A DNA stretch of 64,000 nt, taken from Laceyella putida. Its GTDB lineage: Bacteria; Bacillota; Bacilli; Thermoactinomycetales; Thermoactinomycetaceae. Where the stretch lies: the NCBI RefSeq assembly GCF_042665195.1, contig NZ_JBHTBW010000045.1, positions 62,001-126,000 on the forward strand. Reading direction: 5' to 3'. Below are positions 7,647 to 16,527 of the stretch, piece after piece; positions within the stretch are counted from its first letter, which is position 1, and every line of letters starts with the position of its first letter. A program made the translations under genes and the position numbers. The notes below the pieces were generated by a model. The model was not told the origin of the DNA and did not search any database. It worked only from the letters and a program-made list of their open reading frames with translations.

Positions 7647-8438
7647 TTATTGTTGCTTTTGTTTCATGAGCCATTCTACAAGAACTTTCTTCTCTTCTTC
7701 GCTACCTTGGAACATACCCGCAGGCATGGCCGTTCCTTTGCCTTCGTCAATGTACTTGGTGATCTCTTCAGCGGTGTGACGGTTACCCACACCGATCAGC
7801 GTAGGGCCGTTTTTACCCTCCAAGTTATCACCATGACATTTAATACATGCGTTTTTCGCGTAAATTTCATATCCTTGTTCGTCTTGGGCAATTACTTTAG
7901 TATTTTGTGGTGTTTTACCGATTGCTGATTCCAATTGCAATTCGTGCTCATATTCAGCCGCCCATGTCAGTGCGCAGATCGCTACAAGCGTAACCAGCAT
8001 AATGCCTACCGGCACTGGACGTTTCAGCGGGCGACGTTCTTTTGTGCCATCTAACCAAGGTGCCAGCATTAATGCCATAAAGGCGATCCCCGGTAAGATA
8101 ACGGTTCCAATCACTACGAATTTACCAGCAGCCCATTTGTACTTTAACAGCTGATACAAGAATAAGAAGTACCAGTCAGGTACAGGCAAGAAACCGGTGT
8201 TCGTCGGATCCGCCAGTTCTCCCAATTCTGGTTCATGGGCCATGACCAATGTCATGAAACCAACGAGGAAGACGGCAGCTACCATCCACTCTTTCAGAAG
8301 GAAGTCAGGAAAGAAAGCTTCCGTTCTACCAGGAAACTCCGAGTAGTCCTTGGGATACATCTTTGGACGGTCTGCACGAACGCGCGAGTCTCCCACATAG
8401 TGGACTTGTGTATGGTTTCCGTCTTGATTATGTGCCAA
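7647..8438 (-). CDS. qcrC: Menaquinol:cytochrome c reductase, cytochrome b/c subunit QcrC
   Basis: Fusion of a subunit IV-like membrane domain and a C-terminal cytochrome c, 263 residues. Helices occur at about 50-68, 85-103, 107-127 and 143-162. The haem c site CIKCH is at residues 198-202 and a likely axial Met238 lies in AMPAG. The PDWYFLFLYQLLK motif is the quinol-site loop of the cyt b C-terminal half. It passes electrons from the Rieske protein within the b6c-type complex in the cytoplasmic membrane. The start is a TTG preceded by GGAGGG at six bases; translation may be reduced by it. Last gene of qcrABC. Confidence 0.95.
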   Translation of the reverse strand: MAHNQDGNHTQVHYVGDSRVRADRPKMYPKDYSEFPGRTEAFFPDFLLKEWMVAAVFLVGFMTLVMAHEPELGELADPTNTGFLPVPDWYFLFLYQLLKYKWAAGKFVVIGTVILPGIAFMALMLAPWLDGTKERRPLKRPVPVGIMLVTLVAICALTWAAEYEHELQLESAIGKTPQNTKVIAQDEQGYEIYAKNACIKCHGDNLEGKNGPTLIGVGNRHTAEEITKYIDEGKGTAMPAGMFQGSEEEKKVLVEWLMKQKQQ

Positions 8439-8463
8439 GTGGATCCCTCCTCACGCGTAGACC

Positions 8464-9135
8464 TTATAGCGGTCCAGAAATGCCCTGACGACGAATGAGA
8501 ATAAAGTGTGCGCCCAACAATGCGAGTAACGCTGCTGGGAGGAAGAACACATGTAACGCGAAGAAACGAGCAAGTGTTTGAGCACCTACGATGTCTCCAC
8601 CTTGCAGGAAGATAGCGATATATGGCCCGAGCACTGGTACAGATGCCGCAATCTCCACTCCTACCTTGGTGGCGAAGTACGCTTTGTTATCCCAAGGCAA
8701 GAGGTATCCGGTAAATCCGAGACCCAGCATAACCGCAAAAATCAACATGCCTACAACCCAGTTAAATTCACGTGGATGCTTGTAAGAACCGGTGAAAAAG
8801 ACACGCAGGGTATGTAGGAAAAGCATCACAATAGCGACACTCGCACCCCAATGGTGCATCCCGCGAACGATAGCGCCCATGGCAATCTCGTTCTGCAGGT
8901 AATTTACACTTGCGTGAGCGTTTACAATGTCTGGAACATAATACATCGCCAAGAACATACCGGACAGTATTTGAATAACGACAACAAAAAATGTCAGTCC
9001 ACCAAAGCAGTAGATAAATGCTGAAAAATGGTGGGCAGGGTTCACGTGTTCCGGTACTTCGTGGTCGGCGACATCGCGCCAGATCGGCGTAATATCCAGA
9101 CGCTCGTCCACCCAATCATAGATGGCGCGCAGCAT
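8464..9135 (-). CDS. qcrB: Menaquinol:cytochrome c reductase cytochrome b subunit QcrB
   Basis: Cytochrome b6-type subunit of 223 residues with four transmembrane helices. The two b haems are held by histidines in RGMHHWGAS (94/95), FLHTLRVFFTG (His108), FFALHVFF (His195) and LGAHFILIR (His210). Cys43 in IYCFGG matches the cysteine that binds an extra covalent haem in Bacillus QcrB and cyt b6. The protein oxidises menaquinol together with the Rieske subunit QcrA. It lies 26 bp after qcrA and 25 bp before qcrC, with the split b6/subunit IV arrangement. Length matches the family. Confidence 0.96.
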   Translation of the reverse strand: MLRAIYDWVDERLDITPIWRDVADHEVPEHVNPAHHFSAFIYCFGGLTFFVVVIQILSGMFLAMYYVPDIVNAHASVNYLQNEIAMGAIVRGMHHWGASVAIVMLFLHTLRVFFTGSYKHPREFNWVVGMLIFAVMLGLGFTGYLLPWDNKAYFATKVGVEIAASVPVLGPYIAIFLQGGDIVGAQTLARFFALHVFFLPAALLALLGAHFILIRRQGISGPL

Positions 9136-9161
9136 CCGCTACACCTCCGTTTCAAGAGCCA

Positions 9162-9659
9162 TTAAGCTTTCTTTAGTGGTCCGATCAGCAACTTACCGTT
9201 CGAAATCTTGGTTTCATAACGATCCAACGGTTTTGCTGGAGGAGTACCAGGAACATTTGTCCCGTCCTTCGTATATCGTCCAAAGTGGCAAGGGCAGAAA
9301 AATTCATTCTTGAATTGTGGATTGGTGTTGAAGTTCACCGTACAACCCAAGTGTTTGCACACTGGTGAAAGGGCGATGATCTCATTGCCATCTTTCAATA
9401 CCCATGCCGTCATGGTTTCCCCTTTTGGTGGCTCGTACCAACCATCTTTGCGATGAATGACGAACTTCACACTGATGGGAGTTTCTGTGATCTCATCAAC
9501 TTTGAGACCCACATCCAAAAAATTCCCTGCTTCTCCTTTTTTTAGCATAGGATCCACAGCGAAACGCACCATCGGGAAAAGCATCCCCGAAGCGAGGAAA
9601 CCGGCTGTCCCACCTAACGTATACGTTAAGAACTGGCGGCGGGAAACTTTCTTACTCAC
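9162..9659 (-). CDS. qcrA: Menaquinol:cytochrome c reductase Rieske iron-sulfur subunit QcrA
   Basis: Rieske [2Fe-2S] protein of 165 residues. An N-terminal twin-arginine segment (SRRQFL, residues 6-11) precedes a transmembrane anchor (about 13-32). The cluster motifs are CKHLGC (101-106) and CPCHFG (122-127). It takes the first electron from menaquinol on the outer face of the membrane. First gene of qcrABC; the 176-bp gap upstream should carry the promoter, but I could not see a convincing sigma-A match there, in keeping with activator dependence. The ResDE pair at the right edge is a plausible regulator; that is inference. Confidence 0.96.
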   Translation of the reverse strand: MSKKVSRRQFLTYTLGGTAGFLASGMLFPMVRFAVDPMLKKGEAGNFLDVGLKVDEITETPISVKFVIHRKDGWYEPPKGETMTAWVLKDGNEIIALSPVCKHLGCTVNFNTNPQFKNEFFCPCHFGRYTKDGTNVPGTPPAKPLDRYETKISNGKLLIGPLKKA

Positions 9660-9835
9660 GACTTGTCCGACCTCCTTCTATACGGCTTAAACCGTCCACT
9701 CGGACCGGAATCTGTTTTGCTAGAACACTTACTATCTTTTACTAGGACATAATACATGATAGCGAAAGGTGGGTGGGTAAGTCAAGAAATCGCCATGACT
9801 TAACACCGACAAAATCGGGACTTTTTATTAACAAT

Positions 9836-10303
9836 TTATGAATGATTTTGCCACATTTCTAGCACTTTTTGGTAAAGCTGTTCTTTGGTTCGCTCCAGCC
9901 CCGCCTCAGGTTCCCTTTCGCTTGATTCAACCGTATGGATCATGATATTTAATCCTGTTTGTTCTGCAAACGCTTCCTGCACTTCTGCCAAGATGGTCGT
10001 TTGGGTCCGGTCCGCAAGCATGATGAGATAAGTAAATCCAGAGTTGACCATCTCTTTTATTATTTCATTTATGTATGATTTAAACACCTCTTGATTTTGT
10101 CCAATGTATGAAATGCCGGGAAGCAGCAAAAGTCTCCCTGTTAGCTTTTCCTCCAAATCACTCGCCAATTCATCAATGGGTGCGCTCACATCAACATGCA
10201 ACTCTTTATGCACGAGCTTGACGGGCGCGATGGGCAACAAAAGCGTATCCACATAGGCCGCCACGCTTCGCCATTGTTCCCGGTCGATCCCTTTCAAAAT
10301 CAT
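9836..10303 (-). CDS. ypiF: DUF2487 protein YpiF
   Basis: Soluble protein of 155 residues without known motifs, recognised from family resemblance to B. subtilis YpiF (DUF2487): an N-terminal region with LPIAPVKL and RLLLLPGISY, and a central FTYLIMLADRT strand. It has no signal peptide or membrane segment. The function of the family is unknown. It lies between ypiB and qcrA as in B. subtilis, but gaps of about 65 bp and 176 bp and a terminator-like hairpin upstream make it only loosely linked to either. Confidence 0.75.
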   Translation of the reverse strand: MILKGIDREQWRSVAAYVDTLLLPIAPVKLVHKELHVDVSAPIDELASDLEEKLTGRLLLLPGISYIGQNQEVFKSYINEIIKEMVNSGFTYLIMLADRTQTTILAEVQEAFAEQTGLNIMIHTVESSEREPEAGLERTKEQLYQKVLEMWQNHS

Positions 10304-10325
10304 GATCGATTCCTTCTTTCCAAAG

Positions 10326-10352
10326 AAAAATGCCCAGCTTTATGCTGAGCAT
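10326..10352 (-). terminator. Hairpin terminator between ypiB and ypiF
   Basis: ATGCTCAGC and GCTGGGCAT pair with one G-U around a five-base loop, followed by T4C on the minus strand. It may only partly stop transcription before ypiF. Confidence 0.6.
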
Positions 10353-10368
10353 TATACCCCAATATGAT

Positions 10369-10914
10369 TCAGGACTCCAGTATCTTAATCCATTGTTCGC
10401 TGAGCTGTAAAAATGTTTCTTCGTCTCTATCCTTGAGCGCATCATCAATTCGTTTGTACAGTTCTTTGCGCTGAAATTCTTTTACCGCTTTGTCGAGGAC
10501 GATCTCCGCGAACAGACTGAGCAAATGGTCTTGCACCAAGTCATGTTTTTCCATGGGATTTCCCTCCAATATCGCGGCATATTCGGGACATGCGGCTCGA
10601 TCTTTAAAGTACAGCCCAATATAAATTTCCTCATGTGGATAGGTGCGGATATCATAAAACGCAGTTTCAACGTCAGTGCCTACGCGTTTGTTTTTGGTAA
10701 ACCGAAACGGAATCATCTTGCTACATTTCGTCGACATGATCATCGTTTTTGGGAGATGGCGAACATGCTCCACAAAGTGAATGCGGGTTAACAATTGCTC
10801 ATTTGAAGACAGGAATTCAAGCAACCACGCAGCTTCTTTTTTTTGCAGCTCATAACGATTCAAGAACCAACGAATAAATTCTTTCTTCTCTTGAATAGTA
10901 ATGCTGCTCTCCAT
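10369..10914 (-). CDS. reoY: UPF0302 protein YpiB/ReoY with IDEAL domain
   Basis: Protein of 181 residues. Residues 1-140 form the UPF0302 domain (EKKEFIRWFLNRYELQKKEA at the start, IRTYPHEEIYIGLYFKDR in the middle). The C-terminal 30 residues (LYKRIDDALKDRDEETFLQL) form an IDEAL domain. In Listeria and Bacillus the homologue ReoY helps ClpCP degrade MurA and so tunes peptidoglycan synthesis. A role in MurA turnover here follows from the family. A MecA-type ClpC adaptor is encoded elsewhere in the window (52 kb). The position next to ypiF and qcr is conserved. Confidence 0.85.
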   Translation of the reverse strand: MESSITIQEKKEFIRWFLNRYELQKKEAAWLLEFLSSNEQLLTRIHFVEHVRHLPKTMIMSTKCSKMIPFRFTKNKRVGTDVETAFYDIRTYPHEEIYIGLYFKDRAACPEYAAILEGNPMEKHDLVQDHLLSLFAEIVLDKAVKEFQRKELYKRIDDALKDRDEETFLQLSEQWIKILES

Positions 10915-11040
10915 TCTTTCCCCTCACTCGCGAAATTATTAGAATATTTAGTCTATTGCTTGGGTATGTTACACAGAAACATGTTAAAAAAGTTTCCGGT
11001 AACAATATGATTCGACTGTTTTCGCCTATTTTCCTGCACG

Positions 11041-12159
11041 TCAGCCCAATTTCAAAAATTGGTCTTCAATCACTTTTTCTCTAAACGCGGTGATTCCGTG
11101 CAACCATTTGGCACCAATCGGAGTTAACGAAAGATAATGCGTGTCACCGTCCACTCCCGCCCGCAAAACCCCTAAATGAACCAACATGCGCGTCACCTTT
11201 TCAAACAGGCTTTCCTTTGTCTCATAGTAATACGGGATCAGCCAAGGTTCAATCGCTTGGTAAACCACTTCTGCCATCATCCATCCCGGGTGACACAGAG
11301 TCGCAATCCAACGAAGGATGATGGGAAGATGAGGAATGGGCTTGCGGTACAGGCGGATGAAAAACCTTACCATTTTTTTGCCTTCGTCTTCTTGTTTACT
11401 TATATTCCCGCTCCATTCAACATTTAAACGCAAATAACCTTCTTGATCTTCAACAAAATATCTATTATAAAACGCATAATCATATAAAAAGGAAAAACGG
11501 TCGGGATATTGATGGTACCTCCGGCCAAAACCAAAGCGCGGCTCCTTTGACGCAATCGGCTTTTCTTCGACCGCCATCAATTGGTAGATTTGTTTTTGTT
11601 GTTGCTTATAGATGGCACCGTCCACCGTCAGGCGGATCACTTCCTTATTCAGGAAATCGAGAAAGCAATGCAAATCCGCCATCATCTGCCCTTGTTCATC
11701 CCGGTAAAATGAAGGTTTCGACATCAATTGGAAATGGGGTTGCAAAAAAGGCTCGACAAATATTTCGCGAATCTGTTTGCTTAAATCGGATGGGAGGTGA
11801 TAAAGATATTGTGTCCGATGCGAATAGCCCGGAAACAGCCAACCGCGTTTCAAGGCGCTCACGACCAACGACCGGGGTTCTCCTTCTGCCCCGTCCAAGG
11901 CCGCCCTGCCTTTGCCCAGCAATTCTTCGAACGTGTAAGCCGGGCTCTGATCAAACACCAACAGTTGCAAAAACCGTTGCTCTGCCCTGGTCAATGAACG
12001 GATTTGATCACACAAATGATTTTTTTTGCCGAGCTGTTGCAGCAGCGAGCAGATCAACTCATTTTTTGAGTGCTGATTATGGCTTTGACAGCCATAAAAA
12101 CGGGTCAATTGTTTTAATTGCTCTATGTCCGTATAGGTCAACCAATCTGCAATCCTCAC
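11041..12159 (-). CDS. Uncharacterised 372-residue protein
   Basis: I do not recognise this protein with confidence. It is soluble and all-helical in appearance, rich in basic and aromatic residues. An N-terminal segment (SKNELICSLLQQL near residue 32) looks like a short SAP/helicase-associated helical module. The C-terminus has winged-helix-like text (LFEKVTRMLVHLGVLRAG and LSLTPIGAKWLHG). It resembles hypothetical proteins of Paenibacillus-type genomes described as XPB/Ssl2 helicase N-terminal-like; that is a weak recollection. It is followed at 63 bp by a membrane protein gene in the opposite sense of reading order (upstream on the minus strand). No catalytic motif was seen. Confidence 0.6.
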   Translation of the reverse strand: MRIADWLTYTDIEQLKQLTRFYGCQSHNQHSKNELICSLLQQLGKKNHLCDQIRSLTRAEQRFLQLLVFDQSPAYTFEELLGKGRAALDGAEGEPRSLVVSALKRGWLFPGYSHRTQYLYHLPSDLSKQIREIFVEPFLQPHFQLMSKPSFYRDEQGQMMADLHCFLDFLNKEVIRLTVDGAIYKQQQKQIYQLMAVEEKPIASKEPRFGFGRRYHQYPDRFSFLYDYAFYNRYFVEDQEGYLRLNVEWSGNISKQEDEGKKMVRFFIRLYRKPIPHLPIILRWIATLCHPGWMMAEVVYQAIEPWLIPYYYETKESLFEKVTRMLVHLGVLRAGVDGDTHYLSLTPIGAKWLHGITAFREKVIEDQFLKLG

Positions 12160-12222
12160 CGTCTTCCCTTCCTCTCGCTACGTCATTGTTCTTATTTTTG
12201 ACGAAACGAGACAAAGATAGAC

Positions 12223-12723
12223 TCATATGGAGGAAGAAGGCAAATTTTTTTCGTCTCCCCCTCCATAGTCGCCCAGTCGCTTGGGCTCATTCTCCCGTAC
12301 ATGAAACATACGACCCAGTATGAATAAAGCCAAAAACAAGCAAAACAATTCCGTGGATGTAAACATTTGTTCAGGAAGAAACAACGCCAGCATATCATGC
12401 AATAAACCTTGCCAATCCCGGTAAATCTGACTTAACCAAGGGGGAAAGGGAAGGAAAAAAGCAGAGTGCAATAAACCAAATGCGCCGACCATTTGCGACA
12501 GGGTGAGCGAATGGACGTACTTGGCCGCGGAGCCCAACCCCATATAGATGAGGCATGTGCCCACCCCCACGATGATGGCCGTCCATTCCCCCATTTTTTC
12601 CGATAACAGTGGATCCGGGTACCAAACCGAAATGATCCAGGGAAAGAAGCTGTTTTTCAAGGCGATCAAAATCCCTACAACGAGCAAGATCTCACAGCCC
12701 ATTCGGCTCATATGCTTGACCAT
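12223..12723 (-). CDS. Uncharacterised membrane protein
   Basis: Protein of 166 residues with about four hydrophobic helices: GCEILLVVGILIAL, AIIVGVGTCLIYMGLG, MVGAFGLLHSAFFLPF and FCLFLALFILGRMF. A polar C-terminal tail (NEPKRLGDYGGGDEKN) follows. No family was recognised. The start is the ATG six bases after GAGGTGG. The stop is 63 bp before the next gene, so the two unknown genes probably form a pair transcribed after the aroA terminator. Base composition is like that of its neighbours. Confidence 0.65.
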   Translation of the reverse strand: MVKHMSRMGCEILLVVGILIALKNSFFPWIISVWYPDPLLSEKMGEWTAIIVGVGTCLIYMGLGSAAKYVHSLTLSQMVGAFGLLHSAFFLPFPPWLSQIYRDWQGLLHDMLALFLPEQMFTSTELFCLFLALFILGRMFHVRENEPKRLGDYGGGDEKNLPSSSI

Positions 12724-12760
12724 CGACAACCACCTCACCCCACTTTTATGAAAAAAGAGC

Positions 12761-12794
12761 AAAAAAAAGAACCGCTCGTTGTGAGAGCGGTTTT
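12761..12794 (-). terminator. Terminator of the trp-aroA supraoperon
   Basis: AACCGCTC and GAGCGGTT form the stem, followed on the minus strand by C and T8. It lies about 115 bp after aroA, the last gene of the aromatic operon. Confidence 0.8.
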
Positions 12795-12908
12795 GCACAG
12801 GACGTACAATATTGGATAGGAGTGGAGAGAAACCATACTGTATTTTCAATTATACGGATGAGCAGGGACAAGGTCAATCACTTTTTATAATTTTCTGATT
12901 TGAATTGA

Positions 12909-14186
12909 CTACAATTGGGAAATTAGTCTCGCAAACCCGGGGAAGGAAACGTCAATCGCTTCCGCGCCCTCCACCACCACTTCGCCAGAAGCGGCAAACC
13001 CGGCGATCGCCATGGCCATACCGATGCGATGGTCCCCATGGCTGTGGCAACTTCCGCCGGTCAGTTGCGTTCCCCCTTCAATAATCATGCCATCTTCCGT
13101 TTCTTCGATGATGGCTCCCAATTTTCGCAGTTCCTGTGCAGTGGTCGCAATCCGGTCGGTCTCTTTCACTTTTAACTCTTGCGCATCTTTAATCACCGTT
13201 CTGCCGCGCGCCTGTGTAGCCACCACCGCGAGAATAGGGATCTCGTCGATCAGTCGCGGGATCAATTCTCCCTTAATCTCCACTCCCCGCAATTCCTCAC
13301 AAGCGATCGTCACATTTCCCACCGGTTCATTGCACCAATGATCTGTCACTTCCACTTGCACTTCGGCCCCCATCATGCGGAAAGCATCCAAGATTCCTGT
13401 TCGGGTTGGATTGAGGCCCACTTGTTCAACCGTCACTTGACTCCCTGGCACCATCAAGGCCGCCGCCAACACAAAGGCCGCTGAAGAGATATCTCCAGGC
13501 ACTCTCACCCGGGTTCCTGTCAGCTCTTGTCCCCCTTTGATTTTCACTTCGGCCCCTTGCGTTTCCAGTTCCACCCCAAACGCCGGCAACATGCATTCCG
13601 TATGATTCCGTGACTGATAAGGCTCACGCACAATCGTGTACCCTTCCGCATTTAATCCCGCCAACAGCAAACAAGATTTCACTTGCGCGCTGGCAATGGG
13701 ACTCTCATAGGTTAATCCCTGCAACCGTCCCCCTCGCACCGACAAGGGGGTAAAACGGCCATCTTGCCGTCCGTCAATACGCGCCCCCATCTTCCGCAAG
13801 GGCTCCACCACCCGTTTCATGGGCCGTCTGGCAATAGACTCATCGCCAATCAATGTCGAAAAGATCGGAACACCAGACAGAATACCCAGCATCAAGCGAA
13901 TGGTGGTTCCCGAATTTCCCACGTCCAACGGATAAACCGGTTCGGCCAACCCGGCAAAGCCACGGCCATGCACACGAACGGACGTTTCCGACAGCCGTTC
14001 AATTTCTACTCCCAACTGCCCAAAACAGCGGATCGTACTCAAACAATCAGCCCCGGGCAAAAAACCCTCTACCTCCGTTATTCCATTGGCAATAGCACCA
14101 AACATGATCGAGCGGTGGGATATCGACTTGTCACCCGGCACGGTAAGGGTAGCGCGAAAAGGTTTGCGCTGAGATGTGCGAATCAT
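12909..14186 (-). CDS. aroA: 3-phosphoshikimate 1-carboxyvinyltransferase (EPSP synthase)
   Basis: Enzyme of 425 residues that joins phosphoenolpyruvate to shikimate 3-phosphate. The N-terminal motif VPGDKSISHRS contains the substrate Lys and Arg. The NSGTTIRL motif lies near residue 88, and the catalytic Asp/Glu regions DEIPILAV and KETDRIA are in the C-terminal half. The Gly-Asn-Ser-Gly-Thr form and QVKSCLLLAGL indicate a class II-like enzyme, as in Bacillus. The start is the ATG nine bases after GGGGGAG. It is the last gene of trpEDCFBA-hisC-tyrA-aroA, the same order as in B. subtilis, where it is called aroE. Confidence 0.95.
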   Translation of the reverse strand: MIRTSQRKPFRATLTVPGDKSISHRSIMFGAIANGITEVEGFLPGADCLSTIRCFGQLGVEIERLSETSVRVHGRGFAGLAEPVYPLDVGNSGTTIRLMLGILSGVPIFSTLIGDESIARRPMKRVVEPLRKMGARIDGRQDGRFTPLSVRGGRLQGLTYESPIASAQVKSCLLLAGLNAEGYTIVREPYQSRNHTECMLPAFGVELETQGAEVKIKGGQELTGTRVRVPGDISSAAFVLAAALMVPGSQVTVEQVGLNPTRTGILDAFRMMGAEVQVEVTDHWCNEPVGNVTIACEELRGVEIKGELIPRLIDEIPILAVVATQARGRTVIKDAQELKVKETDRIATTAQELRKLGAIIEETEDGMIIEGGTQLTGGSCHSHGDHRIGMAMAIAGFAASGEVVVEGAEAIDVSFPGFARLISQL

Positions 14187-14239
14187 GGGTAAAATCTCCC
14201 CCTTTTGCATTATTGTTTCCCCATCTGTTTGGAAATGCG

Positions 14240-15391
14240 TTAGCTCATTAACTTGCTTTTCACTTTCGTTTCACTAGGGTCAGCGCTGTCGTGATCAGTG
14301 AACACGGTATATCCCGCCGCTTTCAAGCAAACCACCGCCTGTTGATAATCTTGCTCTTTCTTATAAGTCAATTTCAACACACCCGGCAACTCTTCACGGT
14401 TGTTCAGCACTTCGATGTTACTGATGTTCACGTCATTCTCACTGAGAATCGCGGTCACGCGCGCGATCTCCCCCGGCTGGTCGGGAATGTCGAGATAACA
14501 TTCATACAGCGGCATGAGCAACCCTTTTTCACGGTCGGGCAACTGTCCACGCAATTGTTTCGACCTTGCGAAAAAGGCCTCGATCTGGTTCGCGTCTTGC
14601 TTGTATATAGCCGTGCGCATTTTGAGCATCTGCAACATCCAATCGTCGAGCAGTTTGATCAATTCTTCCTGATTGGAGAGAAGAATATCCCGCCACATAA
14701 TGGGATGGCTGGCGCCAATCCGCGTCAAACTGCGAAAGCCTCCAGCCGCCAACCGATGAAACCATTCATTTTGCTCATTGTAATCCCCAACCATATTGAC
14801 CAAGCCCGCGGCAATAATATGCGGCAAATGGCTGATGGCCCCCACCACGCGGTCATGATGGATCGGGTTCATGATAATCAATTCCGCTCTCGTCGCCAAA
14901 TGCAACAAGCGGCTTAACTTTTGCACTGCCAGAAGAGACGTATCGGGATCCGGAGTAAGTACGTAATAGGCGTTTTCAAACAACAGTGAATGGGCCGCTT
15001 TGATGCCGGAGCGATGGGATCCCGCCATCGGATGACCACCGATAAAGATGGTGCCTTTTTGCTTCAGCTTTTTGCTGTGAGCGACAATTTCCGATTTGGT
15101 GCTCCCCACATCCGTGACAATACAAGCTTCCTTCAACGGTAGCTCAGCCAACCGATCGATCGTCTCTTTAATGGCTCCGACCGGCAACGCGATGATGATG
15201 ATATCCGCTTCACTCACCGCTTCAGCCAGATCGACCGTGCCTTTGTCGATGGCCCCCAATGCCGCGGCTAACCCTAAGTCTTCACTTGAGCGATCATAAC
15301 CGATCACTTCTACATCCGTTCGCTCCTTCAACCCTAACGCTATCGATCCTCCAATCAGTCCGATTCCCAATACGGCTATTCGATCTGGCAT
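14240..15391 (-). CDS. tyrA: Prephenate dehydrogenase with C-terminal ACT domain
   Basis: NAD-dependent enzyme of 383 residues that converts prephenate to 4-hydroxyphenylpyruvate for tyrosine. The Rossmann motif LGIGLIGGS lies at residues 8-16. The catalytic His-containing segment GGHPMAGSHRSG lies near residue 130. Residues about 295-370 form an ACT domain (YECYLDIPDQPGEIARVTAI), which normally senses an aromatic amino acid. It follows hisC by 7 bp and precedes aroA by 53 bp. Chorismate mutase is not fused to it, and no aroH gene is present in the operon. Confidence 0.95.
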   Translation of the reverse strand: MPDRIAVLGIGLIGGSIALGLKERTDVEVIGYDRSSEDLGLAAALGAIDKGTVDLAEAVSEADIIIIALPVGAIKETIDRLAELPLKEACIVTDVGSTKSEIVAHSKKLKQKGTIFIGGHPMAGSHRSGIKAAHSLLFENAYYVLTPDPDTSLLAVQKLSRLLHLATRAELIIMNPIHHDRVVGAISHLPHIIAAGLVNMVGDYNEQNEWFHRLAAGGFRSLTRIGASHPIMWRDILLSNQEELIKLLDDWMLQMLKMRTAIYKQDANQIEAFFARSKQLRGQLPDREKGLLMPLYECYLDIPDQPGEIARVTAILSENDVNISNIEVLNNREELPGVLKLTYKKEQDYQQAVVCLKAAGYTVFTDHDSADPSETKVKSKLMS

Positions 15392-15398
15392 GCTGCTT

Positions 15399-16493
15399 TC
15401 ACTTTCCTTTCTTATGCAAATATGCGTGCAACACTTCTAAGAAACGTTCATTTTGCTCTTTTTTCCCAACCGTCACGCGAATATGCGTGGGAAACCCGAG
15501 GTGCAAACCGGAGCGCACTATCACGCCATGCCGTAATAAGTACTCATCAACTTCATCGGCCGGATGCCCGGTATCCACCAAGATAAAATTGCCATGGGCC
15601 GGAAAATAAGAGAGTCCCCATTCATCAAACTTCTCCGTCATTTGGCTGATGCCGATGCGGTTTTGGGTGCGGCAGTAGAAAACAAACGTCTCATCCTCCA
15701 CCGCCGCAATCGCCGCTTTTTGCGCAAGGCGGTTTACGTTAAATGGTTCACGAACACGTTCAAGCTCTGCGACGACATCGGGATGGGCGATCCCATAGCC
15801 AATCCGCAAAGCCGCCAATCCATAAATCTTGGAAAACGTGCGCAAAATGATGATTTGCGGGTTGTAATCCAACAATGAAATCGTGTCGGGATAAGCGGAA
15901 TCCGTCACATATTCATGGTAGGCCTCATCCACAACCACCAGCACATGCGGCGGTACGCGGTCAAGAAAATCGCTCAACGCTTCATGGCTCACAATGGTCC
16001 CTGTGGGATTATTGGGATTGCAGACCCATACAAGCCGGGTCTTGTCCGTGATGGCGGCCAACATGCCCTCCAGATCATGCACGCCCTCTTTCAGCGGCAC
16101 GACGACAGGGACTCCCCCTTCAATGCGCGTCACTGTTTCATAACGGGGGAAAGTCAGATCAGCCATCACAGACTCGTCGCCACGATCAAGGTACGTGCGG
16201 GCAATGATCTGCACAATTTCGTCCGAACCGTTGCCAAAAATCAAGCGGCGCGGATCGACCTCCAAATGTTCCGCCAGCTTTTCCCGCAATTCTGGAGCGG
16301 CGCCTTCAGGATAATATTGAAATTCTCCTTTGATTCCTTCCAAAGCCTCCCACACTTTCGGTGAGCATCCAAACGGATTCTCATTGGAGGCGAGCTTGAT
16401 CACATCTTCCAATCCAAACTCCCGCTTCACCTCTTCCAAAGATTTGCCTGGTTTATACAATGGTAAGCCCCTGACCGACACTTTTGGTTGCAT
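15399..16493 (-). CDS. hisC: Histidinol-phosphate / aromatic aminotransferase
   Basis: Fold-type I PLP aminotransferase of 364 residues. The conserved N-terminal LASNENPFG is at 34-42, CNPNNPTGT at 158-166, VVVDEAYHEY at 186-195 and the PLP lysine in TFSKIYGLAALRIGYG (Lys222). In B. subtilis the enzyme in this position serves both histidine and tyrosine/phenylalanine synthesis, and the operon context suggests the same here. The gene sits between trpA and tyrA, with gaps of 34 and 7 bp. Length is as expected. The dual role is family knowledge, not visible in the sequence. Confidence 0.94.
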   Translation of the reverse strand: MQPKVSVRGLPLYKPGKSLEEVKREFGLEDVIKLASNENPFGCSPKVWEALEGIKGEFQYYPEGAAPELREKLAEHLEVDPRRLIFGNGSDEIVQIIARTYLDRGDESVMADLTFPRYETVTRIEGGVPVVVPLKEGVHDLEGMLAAITDKTRLVWVCNPNNPTGTIVSHEALSDFLDRVPPHVLVVVDEAYHEYVTDSAYPDTISLLDYNPQIIILRTFSKIYGLAALRIGYGIAHPDVVAELERVREPFNVNRLAQKAAIAAVEDETFVFYCRTQNRIGISQMTEKFDEWGLSYFPAHGNFILVDTGHPADEVDEYLLRHGVIVRSGLHLGFPTHIRVTVGKKEQNERFLEVLHAYLHKKGK

Positions 16494-16527
16494 TTCCTTG
16501 CTCCTCTCATCTCTTTTCCATTTTATC

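Noticed and set aside
13012..13484. Long plus-strand frames opposite aroA and other minus-strand genes
   Set aside because: They are reverse-strand shadows of high-GC third-position coding sequence, with no ribosome sites or family likeness.
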